Below are positions 33,402 through 42,580 of a DNA stretch of 50,306 bases, piece by piece (within the stretch, counting starts at the first letter, position 1; each line of letters begins with the position of its first letter). Made by a program: the position numbers and the translations under genes. The DNA is from a virus. The notes beneath the pieces were generated by a model. That model searched no databases. It was not told the DNA's origin and saw only the letters and a list, made by a program, of their open reading frames with translations. The stretch is taken from IMG/VR virus record IMGVR_UViG_3300008267_000373, positions 1-50,306 of that record. One strand, given 5' to 3'.

Positions 33402-34337
33402 TTATTCGAATCTACTTTCATCCATAGTTTCGATTCCACTGGAGAACTTAATTACCTTAATTGAGCCATTGCTATCAGCATCGAAGGTTGGTGAGTTCGG
33501 GCTTAACCAATCTTCAATGTCATTATAGCTTCTATTTAGTTGTTGAATAGTAAGAGTCTGATACATTCGGACAGTATCAGGAACCAGTATTTCTGCTGCA
33601 GAATCCGCATCGCCGCCATCAGGTGCAACGAGAGTAATAGAGGTTACAGCAATTGGTGTTATATTACTGAATGCTTCGAACGAGAATACACCAGAGGCAC
33701 TATCTAGAATCACATTTGGCATAATTGATAGATTCAGATTTGCCAGAGATTCAATTGTAACTTCGCCACCTAGATAAAATCCAGCAGGGTGAACAAACGT
33801 CTTATACAAATCTCTCCATTTGGTGATCGGAGTTCCTGAACGAACCAATATGGAAAGAACTTGGTAAAGAGCACCGTTCTGAATATACTTTAAAGATTCT
33901 GGACCAATTCTAGAATCTCCAACTGTAAACAGATTATTTTTAGGATAAACAATCTGTGGCTGTTCACCATAGAATGCTCGAAAGAAACCTTCAGCTGAAT
34001 AAAGTGTACCTTTAATTCTATAGAAATTTGCAAGAAGGTTACCAGCAAGTCTTGGATTCAGGAAGTAATCTGCGTTTACAGATCCGTCACCAATCTCGTA
34101 GAAGATTCTATTCAACAGGGCTAAATCTGTCGAGCCTAAATCTCTTATTTTATAAAGATCAGTTATATCTCTATCGAAGCCATAGGTTTCGTCAGAGTCC
34201 ATCCAGTCATAATAGTATTCTAGAAACTTAACCAGATTAGGATAATCGGTAGTAAAATATGAAGGTAATACTTCTTTCACTTTACTCTGTGAAAGATTTA
34301 TATCTCTACGGTTAAGGTCTAAAGTTGTTTGTATCAT
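33402..34337 (-). CDS. Baseplate-type protein at the gp7 position
   Basis: 311 residues. LPSYFTTDYPNLVKFLEYYY with DWMDSD, then YKIRDLGSTDLALLNRIFYE, KGTLYSAEGFFRAFYG and KWRDLYKTFVHPAGFYLGGE is a conserved protein following gp6 in exo-T4 phages. T4 has gp7 (1032 residues) in this place, and I see no clear sequence match; a smaller functional replacement is the best guess. The Phe/Tyr-rich helical core suits a wedge scaffold component. The ATG overlaps the gp6 stop by one base. Confidence 0.65.
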   Translation of the reverse strand: MIQTTLDLNRRDINLSQSKVKEVLPSYFTTDYPNLVKFLEYYYDWMDSDETYGFDRDITDLYKIRDLGSTDLALLNRIFYEIGDGSVNADYFLNPRLAGNLLANFYRIKGTLYSAEGFFRAFYGEQPQIVYPKNNLFTVGDSRIGPESLKYIQNGALYQVLSILVRSGTPITKWRDLYKTFVHPAGFYLGGEVTIESLANLNLSIMPNVILDSASGVFSFEAFSNITPIAVTSITLVAPDGGDADSAAEILVPDTVRMYQTLTIQQLNRSYNDIEDWLSPNSPTFDADSNGSIKVIKFSSGIETMDESRFE

Positions 34338-36172
34338 TATAGAGCTACTTGGGTTTTACCATAATCTAAACTACCGGATGCAAAAGATCTAGAGTTATCA
34401 ATATTTAAAACGTAATTTCTTAATGGTGTAATAGTACTTTGGTTCGCAGGAACTGCAGAGATTCGGATATAACTAATTCCACCAATGATTGAACTTAAAG
34501 AAAATCCTACTAGTTGGACCATTCCGTTATTAGGATTATATGTACCAACATTATTTACCTGAACGTTACCATCTGTATCGACAACTTGTAATACTGTGTC
34601 ATTTAATTTATTTCTTATAATACAAATTTTATTATTGTAAGTAAACTGATTTGAAGTTATAATATAGTTTACATCATCTGGTGCTGATAGAGCAACAGGG
34701 AATACAAGTGTATAAGAAGATGAGGTATTAAAACTTGGGGTAAATCTTTGCTGGATCTTTACATCCATTCTTGAGTTTAGTACTGCCTCAGATAGATTAT
34801 CAACCTCAGTTAAGACATTCGATCTTCTAAAAGATTCACCGAATACATTTAGATTATTTGTAAAGTAGTTTAGAATAGTTGTTGTTACATTCGTCTCGGT
34901 AGTTTTCAGTGTAGTATTTGTTTTATTCGGGTTAAATGAAAAGAAGGTAGAGCATTCTAGATATGTTTGAATCGGATCAACAAACTCTGTACTGATTGAC
35001 ATAACTGATAGCGGTTTGATTAAGTTGGTCTGGATAGCATTCTTAATAATAGCTTTTGCAGATTCAGGGTAAATGTCTGAGAATTTTAAACTTACAAAGA
35101 CCTTACCATATTCACGATTCGGAAGGTTTTCTTCTCCGCCCCATGCAACACAATCTTCGACTTGTGGGAAGTTTGTAAGGATAAGGGATTTATAATCCTC
35201 TGCAGTAACAAGTCTTTGCTGTGCAGCAAATTTAACTGGAGCATTCACTCGGATAGATTCAATGCTTTCTTTTCCGGTACCACCAGCTGCAGCATTAATG
35301 GTTACTGATGATATAGCATAATTTACGGAATTGACACTAAGAGTTCCAGCAGCAGTAAAGCTTGAACCACCATTTGAAGATGCGCCATTCGAAGAAAGAT
35401 AACTTACTACAATCTTATTACCTGCAATAGGAGCCGCACCAATTGTAATACCGTCACTGAAGGTAAGTTCATAATATCCATTTGGGGTTTCTCTTAACTG
35501 ATACACACGAGATGTAGCATCAATTGTGATAACTTCGTACAGTGATGTATAGGCAATATAGTCGGATGATGTAGGCGACGTGTATACGTTCACTGCGACA
35601 GTGCTAGTGTCCATAGTTACGTCAGGTATAACATAGATCTGTCTATCTGTGGAACTTCCTACGTAGAAGGTTTTAGTCTTTAAAGTACCTTCAACTACAG
35701 GAATAAGAGGAACACCATTCTCATCAACAAACTGATAATAACCAGAACCGTTATCTGTTGCAGTATAGTCTTCCAAGGTATAGAATGAATAACTGATATC
35801 ATCAACAGAAGTATTAAATCTTGTATACTTCGGTAGGGTAACTACACTCGGTCTACCTGCAGAAGTAATAGTAACTGATACACTTAGGTAAGCAGTAGGG
35901 GATGTGACAGATCTAGGGTTATAACCTAGTGCTTCAGCATGGGAAACAATTGATGATCGGAGTTGTGCAGTATTCAGGAACGCTTCATTCAGTGCAAAGT
36001 TTGCTACTAGACCATTAAAGTGGGTGTTATATGCTAACACGTCAAGAATGTTAGATAAGCCAGAAGCTTCGAAGTTGTAGTCCGCAAACTCAGGCTGCTG
36101 AGCAAGATAGGTCTTTAAGCTGCTCTTAATATTTGCGAAGTCAAGTTGGGTTGACTGGATGTTCGTAACCAT
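34337..36172 (-). CDS. 6: gp6 baseplate wedge protein
   Basis: 611 residues against 660 in T4. LKTYLAQQPEFADYNFEASG, NILDVLAYNTHFNGLVANFA and AQLRSSIVSHAEALGYNPRS follow T4 gp6, and AAGGTGKESIESIRVNAPVKFAAQQRLVTAEDY is the conserved core of the gp6/gpJ family. DCVAWGGEE with FPQVEDC comes after it. gp6 dimers form the ring that ties the six wedges together. It lies two bases after gp25, as expected for partner proteins. Confidence 0.95.
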   Translation of the reverse strand: MVTNIQSTQLDFANIKSSLKTYLAQQPEFADYNFEASGLSNILDVLAYNTHFNGLVANFALNEAFLNTAQLRSSIVSHAEALGYNPRSVTSPTAYLSVSVTITSAGRPSVVTLPKYTRFNTSVDDISYSFYTLEDYTATDNGSGYYQFVDENGVPLIPVVEGTLKTKTFYVGSSTDRQIYVIPDVTMDTSTVAVNVYTSPTSSDYIAYTSLYEVITIDATSRVYQLRETPNGYYELTFSDGITIGAAPIAGNKIVVSYLSSNGASSNGGSSFTAAGTLSVNSVNYAISSVTINAAAGGTGKESIESIRVNAPVKFAAQQRLVTAEDYKSLILTNFPQVEDCVAWGGEENLPNREYGKVFVSLKFSDIYPESAKAIIKNAIQTNLIKPLSVMSISTEFVDPIQTYLECSTFFSFNPNKTNTTLKTTETNVTTTILNYFTNNLNVFGESFRRSNVLTEVDNLSEAVLNSRMDVKIQQRFTPSFNTSSSYTLVFPVALSAPDDVNYIITSNQFTYNNKICIIRNKLNDTVLQVVDTDGNVQVNNVGTYNPNNGMVQLVGFSLSSIIGGISYIRISAVPANQSTITPLRNYVLNIDNSRSFASGSLDYGKTQVAL

Positions 36173-36173
36173 A

Positions 36174-36617
36174 TTATCTTAACCTCGTTATGGTTGTACC
36201 TAGTGTTATCAATTCTTCAGTATTCACAACCTGAAAAGTAATTGTCACGTCTATATTGTTTGCATCTGGCTGAAGATTCGTTTTAACAGTTCTGATTAAA
36301 GCTCTCGGCTCGTATCTTGCAACTGTTTCTCTTACTGCAGCATCTAATTCGTATACAGTATCATTGTCAACTAATTCGAATAAAAGATTATTCAAGTCCC
36401 CGCCGAAACTAGGTTGGAATGGTTTCTCATATTTATTAGTAAGCAGTAAATTCTTAACTGCTTGCTTCACTGCAGCTGCATCAGTCTTCTTATAGATTTC
36501 CCCAGAAGGCTTCTTCGAAAAGGTAAGATCAATATCGCTATAGAGTCGCGTACGCGTGGTCACGAGCGATCGCGTACCTAAATTACCATCTTCGACTGCA
36601 AAAGCTCTTGTTACCAT
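36174..36617 (-). CDS. 25: gp25 baseplate wedge protein
   Basis: 147 residues against 132 in T4. RLYSDIDLTFSKKPSGEIYK, AVKQAVKNLLLTNKYEKPF, PSFGGDLNNLLFE and ETVARYEPRALIRTVKTNL carry the gp25 pattern (lysozyme-like EPR core; here YEPR as in T4). gp25 nucleates sheath polymerisation and binds gp6. It is the first gene after a late promoter that lies across the gap from an early plus-strand promoter. Confidence 0.95.
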   Translation of the reverse strand: MVTRAFAVEDGNLGTRSLVTTRTRLYSDIDLTFSKKPSGEIYKKTDAAAVKQAVKNLLLTNKYEKPFQPSFGGDLNNLLFELVDNDTVYELDAAVRETVARYEPRALIRTVKTNLQPDANNIDVTITFQVVNTEELITLGTTITRLR

Positions 36618-36633
36618 TTTCTTCTTTTTTCGA

Positions 36634-36670
36634 AATAGGGGGTTTACAAAATTAAAAATCTCGGTATAAT
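36634..36670 (+). promoter_or_regulatory. Early-type promoter pointing antisense to late genes
   Basis: CGAAATAGGGGGTTTACAAA is the shared early box. TTTACA (36643-36648) and a perfect TATAAT (36665-36670) are 16 bases apart, the best -10 of the five copies. Transcription would start near 36677 and run into the 3' end of the gene at 36727-38739 on its antisense strand. A 26-codon ORF begins at 36685 without a ribosome site. Confidence 0.75.
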
Positions 36671-36713
36671 AATATAGTACTTATATGGGGATTATAATAT
36701 ACCTTGTCCCTGT

Positions 36714-36721
36714 TATTTATA
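36714..36721 (-). promoter_or_regulatory. T4-type late promoter for gp25-gp6
   Basis: Perfect TATAAATA on the minus strand, six bases after the stop of the spike gene. It drives gp25 and gp6 and faces the early plus-strand promoter 44 bases away, so late transcripts run back across that promoter. Confidence 0.85.
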
Positions 36722-36726
36722 CGAGA

Positions 36727-38739
36727 TTATTCCGGCTTCATTTCAATAAGATCAGAATTCGATAGAGAAGTATTATTGTATAGAGTAACGACTTCTTTAC
36801 CCCAATTACCATCGGTAACAGTATAGGATTCACCGAGAGCAGGTGTTATAACAATGAGTTGTGCATTCAATGAGCCATCAGGGTTATACGTATCATAATC
36901 TAGAATCAGTTTTTGGAATGATCCAACTGTCTTTAAATGCACTGCTAGATCATATGTTTTTTCTAGATCTGATTTACCCTGTGCATTATGAAGCTCATAT
37001 ACGATTGCTCTACCTTCGGACTTATATCTATTAACGGAAGTGCTCCAGTCGCTGCTACTTAATTCTATATCTCTTGGTTTATAAACACCTTCGATTACAA
37101 CCAAACGGTTATCTTTAAAAGCAGAATCCCTATTGGATCTGATCCTTTTTACGAGTTCGGCATGAGGTTGTAGATTTCTAGCAATCTGCGCTCTTGAAGC
37201 AACTGGGATTTCTGATAGTCTTCCAATTGCTCCTTTACCACCAGTGAATGTAGAAAGAGGAATCGATTTAATAATCTGTGTGCCTAGAGTAATATTATCA
37301 CTATTTGAAATCTTAGAATCTGGAACAAAGTTATAAGATCTAATGTCCGGTGCTTGGAATTTCGTATCTCTTGCAGGTCCTCTTGAACCTAAATCAGTTG
37401 CACCTCTAAATGGTTCTTGATTCGAACTATTTACCCTGGATACTGGCATAGGGGTATTCTGAGAATATGTAGGTGATAGTGTACCATTTGATACAGCATT
37501 CTGTACAAATAGTGGATCGTTACGAACACTTTCGCTTCTCATGAAAGCTCTAACTTCAGTTGTCTTTAAATCTTTTGTTGAAATACCAGAAGTTGCTGAC
37601 GATCTGTTTATAGCTCTAAGCATATGATCACCAATATCAACCTTTACATCCACAGCACCAAGTGAAGTCTGGTTAAGATATTGATTAAGTGTTGCGGCAT
37701 CAGGTTTCGCAGTTTCTGTAGTATCCGTTGCAGTGTTAACTACGGTTCCAGCACTACCACTTGCACCAAGGCTTCCAGCAGTTCCGGCTCTACCAGCTTG
37801 TGTTGCTGTATTCGCATTACCATTTAATGCACCATGGAACGTAGGAGCTGTAACGCCTGCCGTGAATGTGCCAGATGTACCGAATACATTCTTTACGTAA
37901 GCAATAACACCTTCCCCACCGATTGTACCAGTAGCACCGAATACAGATAGATCTGCAGCTGCAATGTTCATATTATTTGAGCTCTGGAACATCTTTGACT
38001 TCGAGCTGATGTAACTGCTTGCTCCAGATGAAAGACGCATATCACCTTCAGATGTAATTCTGGATGCACCTTTCGTGACTACGTTATTGTCACCGAGTGT
38101 TGTCGATGTAGAAGTACCTAGCGTAGTGCTTGAGTGATTGCCTTTTACGATATGACCTACGTTTGCTTCTGTAGTTGTTCTCCATGAACCTGTAACCGAT
38201 TCAGATTTATTTTCACCAACGTCTAGATTATAATTACCAGCAACTTTCAGATTGAAATCTCCAGCTACTTCCATATCGACGTTTCCACCATATATGATTG
38301 TAGCGTTACCTTCAATGATAATCTTTTGGTCTTTTGAGATTTGAATCGTCTGTCCAGCAGCTGCAATTGTCATGCTGCCATCTGACTTTAATTCAATACC
38401 ATTACCACTGTTATGACTGAGGATAATTCTTTCGTTACCCGGTGTATCATCCATCTCAAATGTATGACCACTTGCTGTTTTAATAGCACGGTTTCTGGTG
38501 TTCATTGATGGGGATGGTGTATTGGATGATATATCAGTTCCGTTTATACCACCACCTAAAGTAAGAGAAGTTACTTCCGCACCATAGGATGTTTTCGGTA
38601 AGCTTGACCCCCACCAATCGGGAAACTTTGGATAGACACCAGTTGCATCACCAGTTAAACTCTTGTCCCGTCCTTGTTCTATTACAACTGGACCGAGAGT
38701 GCTTATTCTATCGTTTAGATCGTCATTTACTGTAGTCAT
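36727..38739 (-). CDS. Baseplate central spike protein (gp5 C-terminal beta-helix type)
   Basis: 670 residues. Residues about 85-215 hold the gp5/VgrG-like triple beta-helix: HTFEMDDTPGNERIILSHNS, then GIELKSDGSMTIAA, IQISKDQKIIIEGNA and VAGDFNLKVAGNYNLDVGEN. APTFHGALNGNANTATQAGR is a hinge-like motif. The C-terminal 200 residues (RLVVIEGVYKPRDIELSSSD onward) form an unrecognised domain. It would be the trimeric needle under the tail tube. In T4 this part is joined to the gp5 lysozyme; here the OB fold plus lysozyme is a separate gene (40359-41213). Early transcripts from 36643 would be antisense to its end. Confidence 0.8.
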   Translation of the reverse strand: MTTVNDDLNDRISTLGPVVIEQGRDKSLTGDATGVYPKFPDWWGSSLPKTSYGAEVTSLTLGGGINGTDISSNTPSPSMNTRNRAIKTASGHTFEMDDTPGNERIILSHNSGNGIELKSDGSMTIAAAGQTIQISKDQKIIIEGNATIIYGGNVDMEVAGDFNLKVAGNYNLDVGENKSESVTGSWRTTTEANVGHIVKGNHSSTTLGTSTSTTLGDNNVVTKGASRITSEGDMRLSSGASSYISSKSKMFQSSNNMNIAAADLSVFGATGTIGGEGVIAYVKNVFGTSGTFTAGVTAPTFHGALNGNANTATQAGRAGTAGSLGASGSAGTVVNTATDTTETAKPDAATLNQYLNQTSLGAVDVKVDIGDHMLRAINRSSATSGISTKDLKTTEVRAFMRSESVRNDPLFVQNAVSNGTLSPTYSQNTPMPVSRVNSSNQEPFRGATDLGSRGPARDTKFQAPDIRSYNFVPDSKISNSDNITLGTQIIKSIPLSTFTGGKGAIGRLSEIPVASRAQIARNLQPHAELVKRIRSNRDSAFKDNRLVVIEGVYKPRDIELSSSDWSTSVNRYKSEGRAIVYELHNAQGKSDLEKTYDLAVHLKTVGSFQKLILDYDTYNPDGSLNAQLIVITPALGESYTVTDGNWGKEVVTLYNNTSLSNSDLIEMKPE

Positions 38740-38748
38740 TATACAACC

Positions 38749-40362
38749 TTATGACACTGCGCCAATTGTAGAAGCAAGTTCTGCTCTACTAAACGGACCG
38801 TAATTATTATTGAATTGAACAACGTTTCTTTTGCCGAAAGTATTTAGGATATAATCATCAACGTCAAATCCAGGATCAACCTTACCAAGGTCACTACACT
38901 GATAGTGGCCTAACACTTGTCCAGATGGGAATACCCTATAGAATACTTCTAAGAAAGCTTTTTGAGCAGCCCATTGTGGATCTGAAATAGATTCTGCAGA
39001 GATATACCTATCTGGATTAGATGTTCCGGATACGCAATTATAACCTGCAATATGTGATATACCAATGCTATATTTGTTATGGCCGTAATCAAGTGCGTGT
39101 GCACCTTGTTGGTTAATGGGTCTACCTCTTTGGATTCTTCCGTCCCTACGAATAATGTAGTGATAACCGCAACCACTAAATCCTCTTTGCTTATGAACTT
39201 CGTGGATTTGTTCTGAACCTACATGAGGCTGATCTATAAAATTTGCAGACCAGTGAATTACTGTTTCAGTAATCTCTCTTGTTGCTGATCTTAACTCAGC
39301 TTCAAGTTCTTCCATTGAAGTAACGAATGTGAATGCGTATCCACCACCACCGGAATTAACTGAAGCAGGAATATCCGGGACAGGGGTAGAGTAAGGGGAG
39401 ATGGGTGTCGGAACGGTATCAGCCCCTTTCCACAGAGAATCTAAATTACCAATAGAAAATATAGGTGAAGAAGAAACCCCAAATGCGTCTAATTCCGGAT
39501 TAAATTTATTTACTAGTGCAGATGCTGAAGTATCAACCTTTGAAAGTTCTTCTTCTAATTCTTCTAAACTTAAATCAGAATATGGTTTTATAAGAACTGC
39601 GGCCTCTTTAAATTGTTTTGCATCAACTAGAGATATTGCTCTTTTTTGTAATGCAAGAGGTAATGGTTGTTCTCTACGTGTAAGTCTACCGAATACGTAT
39701 TTCATCGGATTCGTATTTGCTTGAATTATATCTTTAATAACCTGATTAAAGCCTTGATCTAAAAATGACTTTAAGCTTTGATTTACAATATTTGTGATAT
39801 TATTAAACTGCTGTGCAATGCCAGAAGGAACACCATTTGTCTTTTTCGATAATTGGGTTATTGTATTTTGTGCTGCAGTGTCTTTCACCCCATCCGGAGA
39901 TACAGCTTCAATTGCAGTACGTAGTTTATCATATGGTAAATTTGAGACTGTTGCTAAAGAATCCGCTACAGCTTCAGGAGTAGGTAAGGCGTGAACAAAT
40001 GTGTTTAATCCTGCATCAATTTCTGCATCTAATCCGGTAATAGATTTTATAGAGTTCTGAGTACCACCTGATAAAGGAGTTATTAGATTAGTCACGCCAG
40101 GAGGTTGATCAGTTAATAACGCTAAGCCTTTATTCGCTACAGAACTAGTTCCGTCACCTGTATTATCAACCTCTTGGGTTAGGCCTTGCCAGCCACCAAC
40201 TGTTTCATTTACGTTTACCCCAATCTTAGTAGAGGTAACGGATTGATAACTCGAAATAGCTTCAGACCCGGCTTTTACAATCTGATCAGCATTTACTCTC
40301 TTAGTAAGATTGGTTAACTGTTGATTTAGATTATTGAGTGTAACCTTAGGTACTTCAATCAT
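38749..40362 (-). CDS. Virion protein with C-terminal N-acetylmuramoyl-L-alanine amidase domain
   Basis: 537 residues. The first 330 are helical and beta-poor and unrecognised, likely a virion-binding part. Residues 360-505 are a T7-lysozyme/amidase_2 domain: VIHWSAN (His370 as zinc ligand), GYHYIIRRDGRIQRGRP with Tyr400, and LGHYQCSDLGKVDPGFD with His486, Lys494 and Asp496, Asp taking the place of the T7 Cys ligand as in many relatives. It would cut the stem-peptide amide bond of peptidoglycan. The position between spike and hub lysozyme indicates an entry enzyme in the tail tip, not an endolysin. Confidence 0.82.
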   Translation of the reverse strand: MIEVPKVTLNNLNQQLTNLTKRVNADQIVKAGSEAISSYQSVTSTKIGVNVNETVGGWQGLTQEVDNTGDGTSSVANKGLALLTDQPPGVTNLITPLSGGTQNSIKSITGLDAEIDAGLNTFVHALPTPEAVADSLATVSNLPYDKLRTAIEAVSPDGVKDTAAQNTITQLSKKTNGVPSGIAQQFNNITNIVNQSLKSFLDQGFNQVIKDIIQANTNPMKYVFGRLTRREQPLPLALQKRAISLVDAKQFKEAAVLIKPYSDLSLEELEEELSKVDTSASALVNKFNPELDAFGVSSSPIFSIGNLDSLWKGADTVPTPISPYSTPVPDIPASVNSGGGGYAFTFVTSMEELEAELRSATREITETVIHWSANFIDQPHVGSEQIHEVHKQRGFSGCGYHYIIRRDGRIQRGRPINQQGAHALDYGHNKYSIGISHIAGYNCVSGTSNPDRYISAESISDPQWAAQKAFLEVFYRVFPSGQVLGHYQCSDLGKVDPGFDVDDYILNTFGKRNVVQFNNNYGPFSRAELASTIGAVS

Positions 40363-41213
40363 GATACAAATCTCCTATATGCATCTTCTGCATACGATAT
40401 TCTTTTTTGTCTATGTGTCCCATCACTTCTTTCATAATGTTGATCGAAGTTAGCAGCTGCTTCGGCTGCAGTACGAGAAGCCTTTAATTTAGTAGCAGCT
40501 TTTTTTTCGGAGGTCTGTAGTTCGTACATAAAGAACCCTAATTGACATTCTAATGTAGTATAGTCCTGACCTGTAGAAGAAGCATAGTTTCTTAAATCAT
40601 TTAATCGCGTATCTCGCCACTGAGCAATACCGAAAGACTGTTTACCCTTATCGTTCGGATTATTTGCATTTGGATCGATATTCGCTGTCGATTCTGCTGC
40701 AAAATTACCAACAATTCCACAAGCTTGTTCCGGGGTAAATCCGTTATTAATAAGGAATCGATATACCTTTTCTGCATTCGTAGAACCTTCTAATGATCCA
40801 GGAGCAATTGCAGTAGCTGAACCTTTATATATTGCAGCGCTTTGACCCGCATCGGCTCCACCACCTCCACCTGATGGCCTTGCACCAGTATAAGCATTAG
40901 CCTGATCTGATGTTGGAACCATTACCTTAGGAATGCTACCTAGTACCAACGGGATCTGTGAATCGGTTCCATCTAAGAATACTCCGAAGACCTGTGCACC
41001 ATTTGAAATCATAGGGGCAGATCCGACACCACCCATTCCTGGTTCTGTAGACGGTAGCATTGTCTGTGCCCAAGGTAAGTCGTAATTCGGAATCTCCTCC
41101 CCATGAAGACCGTACACTCTTATTTGGACTCTTCCTAGAAACAGATCTGCGTCATTATTATTGACCACAGTTCCAAAAAAGAATCTGTTGATATTATCTC
41201 CATAAAAACTCAT
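40359..41213 (-). CDS. 5: gp5-like baseplate hub OB domain fused to tail lysozyme
   Basis: 284 residues. Residues 8-95 are the gp5 N-terminal OB fold (FFFGTVVNNNDADLFLGRVQ, IRVYGLHGEE, DLPWAQTMLP, GAQVFGVFLDG). A Gly linker (113-120) leads to a phage-tail lysozyme of the lysozyme_2 type (about 145-284): KVYRFLINNGFTPEQACGIV, GNFAAEST with catalytic Glu174, and SFGIAQW. T4 gp5 carries a T4-lysozyme-type domain in the same place, so the enzyme module has been exchanged. The OB part forms the hub under the tube. Its stop overlaps the amidase start and its start overlaps the gp27-like gene. Confidence 0.88.
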   Translation of the reverse strand: MSFYGDNINRFFFGTVVNNNDADLFLGRVQIRVYGLHGEEIPNYDLPWAQTMLPSTEPGMGGVGSAPMISNGAQVFGVFLDGTDSQIPLVLGSIPKVMVPTSDQANAYTGARPSGGGGGADAGQSAAIYKGSATAIAPGSLEGSTNAEKVYRFLINNGFTPEQACGIVGNFAAESTANIDPNANNPNDKGKQSFGIAQWRDTRLNDLRNYASSTGQDYTTLECQLGFFMYELQTSEKKAATKLKASRTAAEAAANFDQHYERSDGTHRQKRISYAEDAYRRFVS

Positions 41214-42580
41214 GATACTTCGGTCTCCCCAGGAATATCAGCAAGCTTAACACAACTTGCAATCACGTCATATCTTTCTTTTTTAAACTGATGCTTTACT
41301 GCATACATTAGATAATCGCCTGATTTCTTTCTATCGAATTCTTCATTTGATGGTGTAGCTTTTGTTGTAGCTGTATCTAAAAATCGGAGTGAGATTTGGT
41401 TACCAATTGTATTACTGTATTGACCGAACAGGAAGTTTCTTCCAGGTAAAGCCACTTCAATTGCATTGCGAGTTAATATGCTACGAAGTGCTTCAGATAC
41501 AATCTTTAATCTGTGGTCCGCAAGAGTAGAGGCTTGCGAATAGTTACCAAGATCAGCACCTGAATAGGTATTCGTTGTTACGAGATTTGTTATGACCTTG
41601 GATTTTAATTCTGCAAACGGTGTACCATCTAATTCATAACCGCTACTGAATGCAATCTTATTCTGTGTTTTACCTATAATATCTTTGTTAACTAAATCTT
41701 TTAACATCTTATCTAGATTAAAATCTGTATGGGTATTATCGATCGGTATTCCAGTTAATGGATCATAGAAGAAATATCTAGCTCCGACTAATCCCTTTTT
41801 AACAAGAGATATAATCTCATCATTTGATTTCGAAACATAATTTTGGATAAGATATGCCTGATCGTCAATACCAGTCGATGATGCAAACGATGTAGAGATT
41901 TGTGAATATACGTACGGTTTAGGATCTGATGCTGTAGTAAGCATTTCATCCAAACCAATGATGTGAAGGTTTTGATTAGCTAAAGTAGAGAAGAAGAAAT
42001 ATGGAACGCCATCAATCGATGATGCTCTATCTCTTATCCACTTAGCAGCTTCAAGAGGGGTAAGGTTAGGAATGATAACTCGAATTGGATTCTGATTGTC
42101 TGGCTTAACTGGACCAGAGAAGTTCTTTTTTAGATTATCTTTCACAATCTTTTGAATTATTTCTACTGGCTTACCTGTGTAAGATTTATTCACGTTAATC
42201 AGAGACGAATTGAAAGCGTGTTCTTCCACAATATGGAATAGAACAGTTGCTGATCTATCATTGCTACGAATATTCTTTACGGTCTTTTCAATGATAAAGT
42301 CTTTCGCAACCGGAATCATATCAGTGCCAGGTAATGAAAACTGTAATGATATTTTCTCTGCACCGGAAAAGTCGACAGCATTATAGATGCTATATTCATC
42401 CACGAATACAATGTTACCAGTTAAATAAGGTTTATCTAAGTGTTCGTAAATCTCAATATCGGTGATGATATTTTTTAGATCTATAGTCTTACCGCCCACG
42501 AAAGCAGATGAGCTTACTACAGCTTTCTCTAGTATGTAATCGAACGGAGATTCAGGTTTACCTTTTTTGCCTTGCGCCAT
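41210..42580 (-). CDS. gp27-like baseplate hub protein
   Basis: 456 residues. DLKNIITDIEIYEHLDKPYL followed by TGNIVFVDEYSIYNAVDFSGAEKISLQFSLPG, and IIPNLTPLEAAKWIRDRASS with PYFFFSTLANQNLHIIGLDE are conserved in the hub of exo-T4 phages and match the general gp27/VgrG-gp44 plan of two tube-like barrels joined by a helical part. In T4 gp27 is the trimeric adapter between tube and gp5. Direct identity to T4 gp27 is low to my eye; order next to gp5 and gp53 supports the call. Confidence 0.72.
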   Translation of the reverse strand: MAQGKKGKPESPFDYILEKAVVSSSAFVGGKTIDLKNIITDIEIYEHLDKPYLTGNIVFVDEYSIYNAVDFSGAEKISLQFSLPGTDMIPVAKDFIIEKTVKNIRSNDRSATVLFHIVEEHAFNSSLINVNKSYTGKPVEIIQKIVKDNLKKNFSGPVKPDNQNPIRVIIPNLTPLEAAKWIRDRASSIDGVPYFFFSTLANQNLHIIGLDEMLTTASDPKPYVYSQISTSFASSTGIDDQAYLIQNYVSKSNDEIISLVKKGLVGARYFFYDPLTGIPIDNTHTDFNLDKMLKDLVNKDIIGKTQNKIAFSSGYELDGTPFAELKSKVITNLVTTNTYSGADLGNYSQASTLADHRLKIVSEALRSILTRNAIEVALPGRNFLFGQYSNTIGNQISLRFLDTATTKATPSNEEFDRKKSGDYLMYAVKHQFKKERYDVIASCVKLADIPGETEVS

